Source: Pseudomonadota bacterium (GTDB lineage Bacteria > Pseudomonadota > Gammaproteobacteria > Steroidobacterales > Steroidobacteraceae). From it: a DNA stretch of 64,000 bases. This document shows positions 8,071-17,500 of this stretch, piece after piece; position 1 is the stretch's first letter; the number at the start of each line of letters is the position of its first letter. The stretch covers positions 62,001-126,000 of the forward strand of contig JAJZDW010000006.1 in NCBI GenBank assembly GCA_021851405.1, written 5' to 3'. Position numbers and translations under genes: made by a program. The notes beneath the pieces are model-generated. The model was not told the DNA's origin. It saw only the letters and a list, made by a program, of their open reading frames with translations, and made no database searches.

Positions 8071-8521
8071 TTCGACCTTTGTCTACGTCACGTACATCCG
8101 CTCGACACCCGAGCGTATCTGGTTGGCGCTCACCGAAGATCGGGAATTCATGCGCCAATATTGGTTTGGGATGCACTGCAAGAGCGAATGGGTTGCCGGA
8201 TCGCAGTGGGAGATGGTGAGCGCCGACGGGACCGTCTGCGACCGCGGGGAGATTCTCGAATCCGAGCCGCCGCGGCGGCTCGTGATTCGATGGTTTCACC
8301 AGCACAATGCGCAGCTCGCGGCCGAGGGCGAGGCGCGCTGTACCCTGGAGTTGGAGCCGAGCGGTTCGGCCGTCAAGCTGTCCATCACGCACACGATGCA
8401 GCGCGAGGGATCGAAACTGATCACGGCGGTGTCAAGCGGCTGGCCGAAAATCCTCTCGAACCTCAAGTCGTTGCTCGAGAGCGGTGAGGTGGCGCTGAGG
8501 TCGAAAGACTTCCCGACATGA
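8063..8521 (+). CDS. SRPBCC/AHSA1-domain protein
   Basis: 152-residue protein of the START-like AHSA1 (activator of Hsp90 ATPase C-terminal) superfamily. Recognisable features are VTYIRSTPERIWLALTE at the start, the strand pair WVAGSQWEMVSADG, and the C-terminal helix GWPKILSNLKSLLESG. Such proteins bind small hydrophobic ligands in a helix-grip cavity; the ligand is unknown. Coupled to the ArsR gene by an 8-bp overlap, a pairing that is very common in bacteria and suggests the domain senses or modifies a ligand linked to that regulator. Confidence 0.9.
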   Translation: MTSSTFVYVTYIRSTPERIWLALTEDREFMRQYWFGMHCKSEWVAGSQWEMVSADGTVCDRGEILESEPPRRLVIRWFHQHNAQLAAEGEARCTLELEPSGSAVKLSITHTMQREGSKLITAVSSGWPKILSNLKSLLESGEVALRSKDFPT

Positions 8522-8817
8522 GCGTCGCCGCCGCGAATCGCTGACTCGTGAGCGTCGGGGTCCGCGGGACGGCTCGACTCGGTCCGTCTTGCAGCGCTCG
8601 GCGAAGCACTGCGGTCGGGCAGGACGCAGGCGGTGCGGCAGGTTAGTGCTCCTGCGCGCGGAGATTCTGGCGACCGCAGATCATGGACGCCCGGAGGCGG
8701 CAGGGGAGAATGCGCAAGCTGAGGAGGCCGGCAATGTCGCCAGGGTGGAGGGGCCGCAGCGGGTGGCCGTGCTCAATTGCCTGCGCTGCGATCTGCTGCG
8801 ACACAGCGGAGATCAGG
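8522..8817. other. intergenic region, no gene recognised
   Basis: About 300 bp between the AHSA1 gene and the terminator of the convergent TonB receptor. The short ORFs in the track are low-complexity shadows without recognisable domains, and no promoter or repeat stands out. Confidence 0.5.
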
Positions 8818-8859
8818 AAAAAACGGCGTTGCCCGGACCGCACCATCCAGGCAACGCCC
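8818..8859 (-). terminator. intrinsic terminator of the TonB receptor gene
   Basis: On the minus strand a 9-bp stem GGCGTTGCC / GGCAACGCC is followed by a run of seven T. It begins about 12 bp after the receptor stop codon. Confidence 0.8.
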
Positions 8860-8871
8860 CGCGGTGACTCC

Positions 8872-11403
8872 TCAGAAGCTCGCGGTCAAAGTGAGATACC
8901 AGGTGCGCGGCGCGCCCGGGAAAGCAAGTACCGCGCCGGTCCCAGTGTTGTACAGACCGCCCGCCGTCACGTACTCGAACGCGTTGTAGCGCTTGTTGGC
9001 GAGATTATCGACCTCGATGGTCGCCTTCAGATCGCGCACCCCGTCCGCCCAGGACGTCGGGAAATCGACGCTGGTGGAGAAGTTCAGCAGCCCGTAGCTC
9101 GGGATGTTCACATTGCTGGTGTCGATCGTCTGGCCGGTGACCCCGACGTACGAATCCTGGTTGAACGAACCCGCGGCGGTAATATTGTTATTGTTGTCGA
9201 ACGCGTACTGCGAGCCGGTGCGCAAATAGGTCAGTCGCGGCTCCACCATGATGCGGCCCACATGACCGATGTAGTACACGCCGAAACTCATGTTGGAGGT
9301 CGGCGTGTAGGGGATCGGCACGTTGTGATAGATGATCGTGCTGCCGTTCGGGTTCGTATTGCCATTGAGGTAATTGGTGAACTTGGCGCTCACGATGCCG
9401 ATATTGGCGAACACGTACCAATTGTGCAGCGGGGAGGCGTCACCGAAGATATTGACGCCATCATAGGTCGAGGAGGCGTACGCCAGCAGCGCACCGCCGC
9501 TCGCGAGTGCCGTCGGGATGGTCTCGTGGGTGTAGTCGAGGTGTGAGTAGCTCACGTCCAGTTCCATGTCGGTCACCGGACCCCAGCGCCGCTTGTGGAT
9601 CTTGAGGCCGACGATGGTGTCAGTGCCCTTCTCCAGGTGCACGTTCTGCGCCGGGATGACCACGTAGGGTCCCGTGCCGCCACCGTTCTCCGGATAGCGG
9701 TACGACCAGCCGTAGTTCGCGTAGAGCGCGAGCCAGCGCAGGGCACGCCAGTTCAGGCCGACGAACGGCTCGGCGCGCAGGAACGTCTTGTGCGCCGTCG
9801 GCGAGGGGTTCACGGTGAGGCAGTTCGGATCGGGATTGATCTGACTGAGATCGCCGCAGGGATTGTACTGAGTGCCGAGCGGGAAGACGGACGTCTCATT
9901 CGGATAGAAGTCCATCGTGTAGCTGACCGCGCGGACCCCCGGTGTGAGGCTGACGGTCGGAATCGGCTTGATCGTGTCCTGGAGGAACAGATCGGCATTG
10001 ATCTGGTTGAAGATGTCGCTGTCGTACTGGCCGTTCGGCGCGCTCGGGGAGCCATACAGCGTGGGCGGCGGCGTCGGTCCCGGGGAGACGGTCTGGGCGA
10101 AGGTCTGATACGGGTAGTACAGCTGTTCCTGTGAGTAGTATGTGCTGTATTGCAGGTAACCGCCCGCCGAGACATCGTTGTAGGGCAGATTGAAGTCCAC
10201 GCTCAGCTTGTCGCCGAACACGTGCGTCGAGGGGCGATTGATTTCCCAGCTCGACTGGTTCGGGGGCAGATAATCGTGCAGCGGCGTGAAGTGCAGCCGT
10301 TGCTCGTGGTAGAAGTACACCACGTTGTGCACCGAGGTGATCTTCGACAACGTGACGTTGAGCTTGCTCCAGAGCATCTCGATGGCGTTCGTGTCGAGCT
10401 TCCAGTTCACCGCATAGGGCAGCGTCGTGTAGAAGCCGGTGGTCTGCTGGCTGAACAGCGGTCCGGGGGTAGCCGGTCCGGTGAGGTAGACCCCGGGGAT
10501 GGGGCTGACGGGGAGGGTGAACGGGCGCTGTGCGCTCGAGCGGGCCACGTAGGCGCCGATGCTGAAGTCACCGTTGCCATCGGCGAAGGGATGGCGGGTC
10601 TTGATGTAGTAGGCGTAGTTGTAGCTCGGGTTCTTGTAGCCGTCCGAGCCTTGCATGAAATTGTTCGCGTTGTTCCAGCCGCCGGCGATCACCGTGCGCC
10701 AACCATCCAAGTCGCCGGTCTGAACGTCGAATGAGACGTTCTTGGTCTGGTAGCTGCCGTAGGTGAGGGCGACGTCGCCGCCGAATTTCGAGCTCGGCTG
10801 CAGGGGCACGAAGTTCAACGAGCCGCCGATATTGGTCCACCAGCGGTCCTTCGGTTGCCCCGGCCCGTAGGTCACGTTGATGGTCTGCAGAATGGAGGTC
10901 TGGGGGATGAGCGTCGATTGCCACAGATCGTTCCCGGGATTGTTCATCGGGATGCCATCGAAGGTCGGTTGCACGCTGCCGTTGTCCGGGTTGCCGCCGG
11001 AGTAGCCGGCCCAGCCGATCTTGATGCCGTTGATGCTGATGGTGGATTTCTGCGAGCCGGTCGCCCCATAGGAGGACACGCTGACGCCGGGCACGAGCAT
11101 CATCGCCTGGGCGACGCCGCCGACGCGGCTGCTGGCGCGGATCTGGTCCTGATCGAGCGTCTTGACGGTTTCGCTGCTGATGAAGTCCTTCTTGTGGCGC
11201 TGGATGCGCGCCGTGACCAGAACTTCGTTCAATGTGGCGATCGATGCCGGGCCGGCCGATGCGACCGGGGCCGGGTTCGGCAGCGCGGCGTGCGCGAGCG
11301 CTCCAGTGGCAAGCGCGCCGGTGAGCGCGGTGCGCACTGCGAGTTTGATTCGTGGGTGGCGTGTCTGGGTACTGCGGATGATGCCTGGTGCGGTGCTGGC
11401 CAT
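8872..11403 (-). CDS. TonB-dependent outer-membrane receptor (orphan)
   Basis: 843-residue ligand-gated porin. Signal peptide ends around AHAALPNPAPVASAGP; the TonB box region and plug follow (LNEVLVTARIQRHKK, then IRASSRVGGVAQAMMLVPGVSV), and the 22-stranded barrel ends with the typical aromatic terminus YLTLTASF. ATG at 11403 is preferred over the ORF-track start at 11460 because GGGGAG lies 8 bases upstream and the signal peptide then starts correctly. It has its own terminator. No transporter, regulator or exb gene adjoins it, so the substrate cannot be inferred from context; the plug and barrel do not show siderophore-specific features I can recognise. Confidence 0.92.
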   Translation of the reverse strand: MASTAPGIIRSTQTRHPRIKLAVRTALTGALATGALAHAALPNPAPVASAGPASIATLNEVLVTARIQRHKKDFISSETVKTLDQDQIRASSRVGGVAQAMMLVPGVSVSSYGATGSQKSTISINGIKIGWAGYSGGNPDNGSVQPTFDGIPMNNPGNDLWQSTLIPQTSILQTINVTYGPGQPKDRWWTNIGGSLNFVPLQPSSKFGGDVALTYGSYQTKNVSFDVQTGDLDGWRTVIAGGWNNANNFMQGSDGYKNPSYNYAYYIKTRHPFADGNGDFSIGAYVARSSAQRPFTLPVSPIPGVYLTGPATPGPLFSQQTTGFYTTLPYAVNWKLDTNAIEMLWSKLNVTLSKITSVHNVVYFYHEQRLHFTPLHDYLPPNQSSWEINRPSTHVFGDKLSVDFNLPYNDVSAGGYLQYSTYYSQEQLYYPYQTFAQTVSPGPTPPPTLYGSPSAPNGQYDSDIFNQINADLFLQDTIKPIPTVSLTPGVRAVSYTMDFYPNETSVFPLGTQYNPCGDLSQINPDPNCLTVNPSPTAHKTFLRAEPFVGLNWRALRWLALYANYGWSYRYPENGGGTGPYVVIPAQNVHLEKGTDTIVGLKIHKRRWGPVTDMELDVSYSHLDYTHETIPTALASGGALLAYASSTYDGVNIFGDASPLHNWYVFANIGIVSAKFTNYLNGNTNPNGSTIIYHNVPIPYTPTSNMSFGVYYIGHVGRIMVEPRLTYLRTGSQYAFDNNNNITAAGSFNQDSYVGVTGQTIDTSNVNIPSYGLLNFSTSVDFPTSWADGVRDLKATIEVDNLANKRYNAFEYVTAGGLYNTGTGAVLAFPGAPRTWYLTLTASF

Positions 11404-11932
11404 CGATAACTCCCCGTCTAATGTTGTTTGACCGCCGGGGCCGCGACGTCCTGAGGGCAATGCGGTGGGCCGGCTGGCGGGGAATGCTGCGATGACAGTG
11501 TGTCAGTGCCGTGAAGGATTTGTGAAAGCGGGCACCCGCCGTGTGGCGGCGGTGTTATGTTGGAAGTCAGGACGAGAGTGTCGGGGGGCGAGCGCTTGCG
11601 GTGCAGGATTCAATCGGCAACAGGCCTCGCGCAGCGCCTGCCCTGGGCAGGCGCGGTGGAGGCCGTCCGCTCGGCGTCGCATCGGGGCGGCAGTGCCTCG
11701 GCGCTTGGCGCTGAGGTGCGGGCGGGACTTGAGCTTCTCAGGAATTCCTGACCAAATCCTGACGGGGCGCTCTGCGCGGCGCCCGTTCGGCGCGCAGAGC
11801 GCGCCGCTGCGAGGGTGGTCAAACGGCGACGGGTGCGCGCGCAGGGATGCGAAAATCAGCGCAAAATGAGGCGCTTACGGCCTGAACTTGGTGCGGATTC
11901 GCACTGCCGCGGACGCAGCCGGTTCGGGCCGT
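11404..11932. other. intergenic region upstream of the TonB receptor
   Basis: 529 bp without a supportable gene; ORFs here are short, arginine/alanine-rich shadows. It should hold the receptor promoter. The only symmetric elements seen are TGACA-GTG-TGTCA at 11493-11505, a weak operator candidate about 90 bp before the receptor start, and the strong hairpin at 11767-11802. Confidence 0.5.
11767..11802. repeat. strong inverted repeat GCGCTCTGCGCG / CGCGCAGAGCGC
   Basis: Perfect 12-bp arms with a 12-base loop, about 130 bp beyond the csiV stop codon. No T-run on either side, so it is either a rho-dependent or structural 3' element of csiV mRNA, or a bidirectional stem between csiV and the receptor region. 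Confidence 0.45.
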
Positions 11933-12661
11933 TCAGGAGTGGTGATGGACCGGCAGCACCAGGGCGATGACGCCGAAGGCCGGATGATCGAAGTAGTTGC
12001 GCTGGTAGAAGCGCACCCGGCGGGTTTCGTTCATCACGAACGTCGTGCCCGGCGGGGCGTCGAGGCCGGCCGGCGGGTGCTGCATCGTGTAATCGAGCGT
12101 CAGACCGAGGTGCAGGTACGTGCCGCGCTCGAAGTACACCAGACCGGAGAGCCCGGGGACCTGCACGCCGAGCTCGCTCAGATTGAAGCCGGCATGGGTG
12201 CCCCAGTCGCTCGCGGTCTGGATCCAGGCCGCGTGCGCCACCGGACGATAGTCGGCGCTGCCGCGGAGCGCATTCCAGATGCCCGTCAGCTTGTACTCCG
12301 TCGGCGGCACGATGCGCACCAGGTGGCCGACGCCAGTGCCGGCCGGACTCTCCGAGCCGCTGATGTTCGGTGCCATGTGCAGTTCGGCCTGCCAATCCTC
12401 GGGGCTGCCGAGCGTGCTGAGCGCGCGGAACACCACGATTTCGACGTAGTACTCGCGGTGCACCGGGGCAGGGGCTGCGGTCGGTGCGGGTGTCGTCGCC
12501 GGTGCGGCCGCGGTCGGCGGGGCGGCCGCACCGGCGTGGGCCGTCACGCCGGCCGGGTGCGCCTGCAGGGGCGCAGCCGGCGGAGCGGCTCGCACGGGGG
12601 ATGTCCCGGCGAGGGCGAGCGCCGTGAACGCACACAGCGTGAGGGCGAAGCGGTGCATCAT
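11933..12661 (-). CDS. csiV: CsiV-family periplasmic protein
   Basis: 242-residue exported protein. Signal peptide at residues 1-25 ends before APPAAP; a long Ala/Pro linker (about residues 26-67) follows. The conserved CsiV entry motif YYVEIVVFRAL is seen near residue 72, and the C-terminal signature RRVRFYQRNYFDHPAFGVIALVLP closes the protein. In Vibrio cholerae CsiV is a partner of PBP1a and its lipoprotein activator LpoA; here that role is inferred only from family membership. The Ala/Pro linker is longer than I would expect. It lies 25 bp downstream of mfd on the same strand, the common csiV-mfd arrangement in gammaproteobacteria. Confidence 0.85.
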   Translation of the reverse strand: MMHRFALTLCAFTALALAGTSPVRAAPPAAPLQAHPAGVTAHAGAAAPPTAAAPATTPAPTAAPAPVHREYYVEIVVFRALSTLGSPEDWQAELHMAPNISGSESPAGTGVGHLVRIVPPTEYKLTGIWNALRGSADYRPVAHAAWIQTASDWGTHAGFNLSELGVQVPGLSGLVYFERGTYLHLGLTLDYTMQHPPAGLDAPPGTTFVMNETRRVRFYQRNYFDHPAFGVIALVLPVHHHS

Positions 12662-12686
12662 GGCCCGTAAGTGTAAACGAAGGAGG

Positions 12687-15600
12687 CTAGTTCGGCTTGC
12701 CCGCGAGCCGCTTCAGCAGCGCCGCGGCGAACTCAAAGCGCGCCTCCTCCTCCGGTAGCGCGCGCGCGATGCGCAGCTTCATCGCGCCCTCGAGCCGGTA
12801 TTCGCGGGACGCCTGCTGCATCAGTTTGACCAGCGTCTGGGGCTGCACGGCGGTGTTCTCCTCGAATTGCACCATGCCGCCCTGGGGCCCGAGATCGAGG
12901 CGACGGATACCGAGGGCGCGCGCCGTGAGTTTCAGCTTGGTGATGCGGATCAGACGCTGCGCGGCATCCGGCAGAGGACCGAACCGATCGTAGATTTCCG
13001 CCAGCAGTGCATCGAGCGCATCGGCGCTCTCGGCCGCGGCGATCCGCTTGTACAGCCCGAGGCGCACCTGCACGTCCGAAATGTACGCCTCGGGCAGGAA
13101 GGCCGGCAGGCGCAGTTCGACCTCGGTGGCGGCCGCCAGCGGTTTATCGAGTACCGGCTCGCGCCCGGATTTCAGCGCCTTCACCGCCTCTTCGAGCAGT
13201 TCGAGGTACAGCGCCAGTCCGATCTCGGACATCTGGCCGCTCTGGGATTCCCCGAGCAGTTCACCGGCGCCGCGGATCTCCAGGTCGTGCGTGGCGAGGG
13301 CGAACCCGGCGCCGAGCTCCTCCATCGCCTCGATCGCATCGAGCCGCTTGGCGGCATCGCCGGAGAGCGCCCGGCGCGGCGGTGCGATCAGGTAGGCGTA
13401 GGCGCGGTGATGCGAGCGTCCGACGCGTCCGCGCAGCTGGTGCAGCTGCGCAAGTCCCATGTGGTCGGCGCGGTTGATGAGGATGGTGTTGGCGGTCGGC
13501 ACGTCGATGCCGCTCTCGATGATGGTGGTGCACAGCAGCAGATCGAAGCGCCGGTGGTAGAAATCCACCATCAGCTGTTCGAGCTCGCGCTCGCGCATCT
13601 GTCCGTGGCCGATACGCACGCTTGCCTCGGGCACGAGCTGGCGCACCTCGGCGGCGATCTTCTCGATGGTGCGGATCTCGTTGTGCACGAAGTAGATCTG
13701 GCCGCCGCGCCGCAGCTCGCGCAGTACCGCCTCGCGCAGCGTCGGGCCGTGCCATTCGATCAAGAACGTCTTGATCGCCAGGCGCTCGGCGGGCGGCGTG
13801 GTGATCAGCGAGAGGTCGCGTAGCCCGCCGAGCGCCATGTTGAGCGTGCGCGGGATGGGCGTGGCGGTGAGAGTCAGCACGTGCACGTTGGCGCGCAGCG
13901 CCTGCAGCCGCTCCTTGTCGCGCACGCCGAAGCGTTGTTCCTCATCGACGATGAGCAGTCCGAGGTCCTTGAACTGCGCATGCGCATGCAGCAGCCGATG
14001 AGTGGCGATCACGATGTCGACCGTGCCGCGCTCGATGCCCTCGAGAATGGCGCGGGTCTCTTTGGCATTGCCGAAGCGCGAGAGTCCCTCGATGCGCACC
14101 GGCCAGTCGGCGAAGCGGTCGCGGAAGTTCGTCAGATGCTGCTGCGCGAGCAGCGTGGTCGGGGCGAGGATGGCGACCTGTTTGCCGGCCTGGACGGCTG
14201 CGAACGCGGCACGCATGGCGACTTCGGTCTTGCCGAAGCCGACATCCCCGCACACGATGCGGTCCATGGGGCGCTCGCTCTTGAGGTCCTCGAGCACCCG
14301 GGTGATGGCCTCGGTCTGATCCTCGGTCTCATCGAAGGGGAAGGTGGCGGCGAACGCGCGGTATTCCGCCTCGTTCGGCGTGAGATTCAGGCCCCGATGG
14401 GCCTTGCGTCGCGCGTACAGGTCGAGCAGTTCGGCCGCCGCGTCGCGGATCTGCTCCGCGGCGCGCCGGCGCGCCTTGCTCCACTGATCGGTGCCGAGCT
14501 TGTGCAGCGGCGCGCTCTCGTTCGCCGCACCGGTGTAGCGGTTCACCAGATGCAGCGACTGCACCGGGACGTAGATCCGATCGCCGCCCAGGTACTCGAG
14601 CACCAGGAACTCCCCGGCCTCGCCGGCGACCTCCATCGGCTGCAGTCCGACGTAGCGGCCGACGCCGTACTGTTCGTGCACCACCGGGGCGCCCGCGGTG
14701 AGGTCCTGCAGGTCCCGCAGGATGCTCTGCGGGTCGGAGGCGGCGCGGGTGCGCCGGCGCTCCTGCGGGGCGCGTGCCCCGAACAGCTGCGACTCGGCGA
14801 TGATCGCCAGCGGCGGGACGGGCAGATGCAGTCCGGCCAGATCCGCCGCCACGGTGAGACTGAGCGGGGCGTGCCCGGCGAGGAACTCGTCCCAGCCGCC
14901 GACGAGTGTGACCGGGCGGCGCTGGCTGCGCAGCAACTCGTGGAGCACTTCGCGCCGGCCCGGGGAGTCCGCTGCGATCAGTGCACGACCCGGGAAGGAC
15001 TCGAGGAAGCTCTCCAGGTGCGAGAGCGGACGTTCGGCGCGCGTATCGATGCGCAGGTCCGGCGGATCGAGCGTCGCGAAGTCGCGCTGCACGGCCGTCA
15101 CGGCGGCCTCGGCCCCGGCGCCCAGGGTCACCGAGGCGAAGCGCTCGAGGGCCGCGCCGAGCACCTCGGGCTCGAGGAACAGCTCCGCCGGGGCGAGCAC
15201 GGGACGCTCGATGTCATGCCGACGCTCCTCGTAGCGCGCCTCGATGTCCCGCCACGCTCGCGCGAGCGCCTCGGGCAGCGCGGCATCGTGCACGATCACG
15301 GCGTTGGCCGGCAGATGATCGAACAGCGTCGCGGTGGTCTCGAAGAACAACGGCAGGTAGAACTCCACGCCGGCCGGTGCCAGCCCCTCGCTGACGCTGC
15401 GATAGAGGCTCGAGCGGGTCGGGTCGCCCTCGAACCGGGTCCGGAAGCGTCGGCGGAACTCCTTGATCGCCTCGGCATCGAGCGGCAGTTCGCGCGCCGG
15501 CAGCAGCCGTACGTGCTCGATCGGCTCGAGCGAGCGCTGCGAGTCCGGATCGAAGCGGCGGATCGCCTCGATCTCATCGTCGAACAGGTCGATGCGCAGC

Positions 15601-16202
15601 GGCTCGGCGGCACCCATGGGGAAGACGTCGAACAACGAGCCGCGCACGGCGAATTCCCCGGGGCTGCGCACCTGGCTGACGCTGGCATAGCCGGCATCGA
15701 TCAGCCGGGCACGGAACGGTTCGAGGTCGAGCTGCTCGCCACGCGAGAGCTGGAAGGAGCGCGCCTGGACGTACTGGCGCGGCGCGATCCGCTGCATCAG
15801 CGTGTCAGCGGTGATGATCAGACAGCCGTGCGTCAGACGCGGCAGTTCATACAGAGTTCGCAGCCGCGCCGAGATGATGTCCGGGTGCGGGGAGAACAGA
15901 TCGTACGGCAGCACCTCCCAGTCGGGGAACGTGAGCAGCGGCAGATCGGTCCCGGCGAAGAACGCCAGCTCCGCGCTCAGGCGCAACAGTTCGCGCGCCG
16001 CATCGGTGACGACGACGTAGAGTTTCTGATCGGAGCGCGCCGCCTCGGCGAGCGCGAGCGTCGCGGCGCTGCCGCGCAGGTTCTGCCAGCGCAGATGGCG
16101 CTTGGCGGGGCCCGGGACGGGCGGATCAAGGACTCTCAATCTGCTTCCTGTCGGCACAGTAGGCGCCTCATGGGCGGTGCGACCTTCGCGCGGGGCTTGC
16201 AT
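12687..16202 (-). CDS. mfd: transcription-repair coupling factor Mfd
   Basis: Superfamily 2 translocase that removes RNA polymerase stalled at DNA lesions and recruits UvrA. In order: UvrB-homology modules (PLLTFPDWEVLPYD, then DTLMQRIAP), the RNA-polymerase interaction domain (APVVHEQYGVGRYVGLQ), the translocase with Walker A GDVGFGKTEVAMRAAF and DEEQRFG box, then TATPIPRTL, and the TRCF C-terminal domain. About 1171 residues from the ATG at 16202. The ORF track starts at a TTG (16238) that overlaps the upstream cyclase stop by 4 bp; that start would allow translational coupling, but the ATG gives a more usual N-terminus. Start position is uncertain, identity is not. Confidence 0.95.
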   Translation of the reverse strand: MQAPREGRTAHEAPTVPTGSRLRVLDPPVPGPAKRHLRWQNLRGSAATLALAEAARSDQKLYVVVTDAARELLRLSAELAFFAGTDLPLLTFPDWEVLPYDLFSPHPDIISARLRTLYELPRLTHGCLIITADTLMQRIAPRQYVQARSFQLSRGEQLDLEPFRARLIDAGYASVSQVRSPGEFAVRGSLFDVFPMGAAEPLRIDLFDDEIEAIRRFDPDSQRSLEPIEHVRLLPARELPLDAEAIKEFRRRFRTRFEGDPTRSSLYRSVSEGLAPAGVEFYLPLFFETTATLFDHLPANAVIVHDAALPEALARAWRDIEARYEERRHDIERPVLAPAELFLEPEVLGAALERFASVTLGAGAEAAVTAVQRDFATLDPPDLRIDTRAERPLSHLESFLESFPGRALIAADSPGRREVLHELLRSQRRPVTLVGGWDEFLAGHAPLSLTVAADLAGLHLPVPPLAIIAESQLFGARAPQERRRTRAASDPQSILRDLQDLTAGAPVVHEQYGVGRYVGLQPMEVAGEAGEFLVLEYLGGDRIYVPVQSLHLVNRYTGAANESAPLHKLGTDQWSKARRRAAEQIRDAAAELLDLYARRKAHRGLNLTPNEAEYRAFAATFPFDETEDQTEAITRVLEDLKSERPMDRIVCGDVGFGKTEVAMRAAFAAVQAGKQVAILAPTTLLAQQHLTNFRDRFADWPVRIEGLSRFGNAKETRAILEGIERGTVDIVIATHRLLHAHAQFKDLGLLIVDEEQRFGVRDKERLQALRANVHVLTLTATPIPRTLNMALGGLRDLSLITTPPAERLAIKTFLIEWHGPTLREAVLRELRRGGQIYFVHNEIRTIEKIAAEVRQLVPEASVRIGHGQMRERELEQLMVDFYHRRFDLLLCTTIIESGIDVPTANTILINRADHMGLAQLHQLRGRVGRSHHRAYAYLIAPPRRALSGDAAKRLDAIEAMEELGAGFALATHDLEIRGAGELLGESQSGQMSEIGLALYLELLEEAVKALKSGREPVLDKPLAAATEVELRLPAFLPEAYISDVQVRLGLYKRIAAAESADALDALLAEIYDRFGPLPDAAQRLIRITKLKLTARALGIRRLDLGPQGGMVQFEENTAVQPQTLVKLMQQASREYRLEGAMKLRIARALPEEEARFEFAAALLKRLAGKPN

Positions 16203-16234
16203 CGCCCGCCGGGTCCCGCCGCCGTTGCGCCGCG

Positions 16235-17047
16235 TCAAACCGCGACCGGGATGTCCACAACCAGGGGCCGCGGCGCGGCAGCGGGGACGCAGAAGATATC
16301 GATGCTGCGACTGCGCCCGCGCAGTTGCATCGAGGGCAGCGGGGTGGCGCCGACATCCAGGCCGAGCGCATCGAGGGAGTGCTTGATCGCCTCGGAGAAG
16401 AGCATCTCCCCGGCGCGGGCGCGCTGGCAGAGCCGGGCTGCGACGTTCACCGTGTCGCCGATCAGCGTGTAGCTCATGTAGGAGCTCGAGCCGATGTTCC
16501 CGGCGACCACGTCGCCTTCGTTGATGCCGATGCCGAGTCCGGCCTCGACCCCGTAGCGGCTCATCCAGGAGCTGGCAAGCGCCCCGAAGCTGTCGAGCAT
16601 CTCCTGGGCGGCGCGCACCGCGCGGCCTGGACTGTCGGGCTGCTCGAGCGGCACGCCGAAGCCGAGCATCAGGCAGTCGCCGGCCATGTGGAACACCGTG
16701 CCGTCGTGGCGCAGGGTGATCTCGGTGAGCAGCGAGAAGTATTCGTTGAGGAGCGGGACCACCTGGCGCGGCTCGAGCCGCTCGGACAGGCCGGTAAAGC
16801 CGCGCAGGTCCGCGAACAGCACCACCGCATGGGTGCGCAGGTCATCGGCCGAGAGGAGGGTCTCGCGCAGTTGCACGTCCTCGAGGATCTTCTCGGCGAG
16901 CTGCGGGGACACGTAGCGGCGCACGGCACGGCGCAGCACCTCCTCGCGGCGACGGACTTCGGCCTGCAGGTGCGCCTGGGCAAGCTCACGGCGCACTGCG
17001 CCGCCACGAATCAGTTCCTCGATGCTGATCGAATTGTCCAGGGCCAC
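16235..17047 (-). CDS. class III adenylate/guanylate cyclase domain protein
   Basis: 270 residues: a short charged N-terminal helix (residues 10-45), a linker (RYVSPQLAEKILED), then one cyclase homology domain. Metal-binding Asp80 (FADLRGFTG) and Asp124 (AGDCLM) are present, as are transition-state residues Asn201 and Arg205 in VNVAARL. The position that normally holds the purine-selecting lysine (DKFIGD) is His120 (FHMAGD), and the second selectivity position is Thr194 (YTLIGD), common in bacterial enzymes. It should act as a homodimer in the cytoplasm. Located directly upstream of mfd on the same strand. Product (cAMP, cGMP or none) is unclear because of His120. Confidence 0.87.
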   Translation of the reverse strand: MALDNSISIEELIRGGAVRRELAQAHLQAEVRRREEVLRRAVRRYVSPQLAEKILEDVQLRETLLSADDLRTHAVVLFADLRGFTGLSERLEPRQVVPLLNEYFSLLTEITLRHDGTVFHMAGDCLMLGFGVPLEQPDSPGRAVRAAQEMLDSFGALASSWMSRYGVEAGLGIGINEGDVVAGNIGSSSYMSYTLIGDTVNVAARLCQRARAGEMLFSEAIKHSLDALGLDVGATPLPSMQLRGRSRSIDIFCVPAAAPRPLVVDIPVAV

Positions 17048-17209
17048 GGGGGAGTTACCTGATCATTCTTCTGTGAAAGATGAGCCTACCATAATCCAAT
17101 GTCGCCTGATGCATACAGGCCGAGCCGACCCCGTTCGGGCCGACGGACGGGGCCTCGCACGCTTTATGGTTAACGGCCCGGACGGGCGCGTCTTGAGGGG
17201 GGCGGGGGG

Positions 17210-17500
17210 TTATTCTGCCGCGGGAGCGTGCACGACGGCGTGCACGACGCGGTTGAATTCGAAGAAGACGCTGAAGTTGCGGTAGTCCCAGCGGGTGATC
17301 GGCGGCCGGCCGACGGCCGGATAGCGCTTCTCGGGGCTGCCGAAGCGCTGCTCGACCTGGCGCATGGTCTGGCTGCGGTGGGGGTGGGCAATGGCGGTGG
17401 GCGCAACGTGCACCTGGCCATTGATGACCACCGTTTCGGCTGCGGCCGTGGCGCTGACCGCGCAGGCCGCCAGCAGTGCCAATAGAACTCGAGCACGCAT
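17210..17500 (-). CDS. small exported protein of unknown function (BamE/SmpA-like pattern)
   Basis: 96 residues with a clean signal peptide cleaved after TAAA. The mature part reads RSQTMRQVEQRFGSPEKR, then PPITRWDYRNFSVFFEF, a pattern known from small gammaproteobacterial periplasmic proteins and reminiscent of the BamE/OmlA fold, where a helix-turn-strand unit carries 'V...G.P'. No lipobox, so it is probably soluble. It stands alone on the minus strand, 160 bp beyond the start of the cyclase, facing away from lolC. Function unknown; confidence concerns the gene being real. Confidence 0.75.
   Translation of the reverse strand: MRARVLLALLAACAVSATAAAETVVINGQVHVAPTAIAHPHRSQTMRQVEQRFGSPEKRYPAVGRPPITRWDYRNFSVFFEFNRVVHAVVHAPAAE

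Noticed and set aside
8589-8867. short plus-strand ORFs between the AHSA1 gene and the TonB receptor
   Set aside because: No domain, no ribosome binding site, and they run into the receptor terminator.
13881-16472. 863-codon plus-strand ORF opposite mfd
   Set aside because: Very long, but it is the mirror frame of mfd, typical of high-GC genes; composition is Gly/Arg/Glu/Gln-rich low complexity and mfd motifs are perfect.
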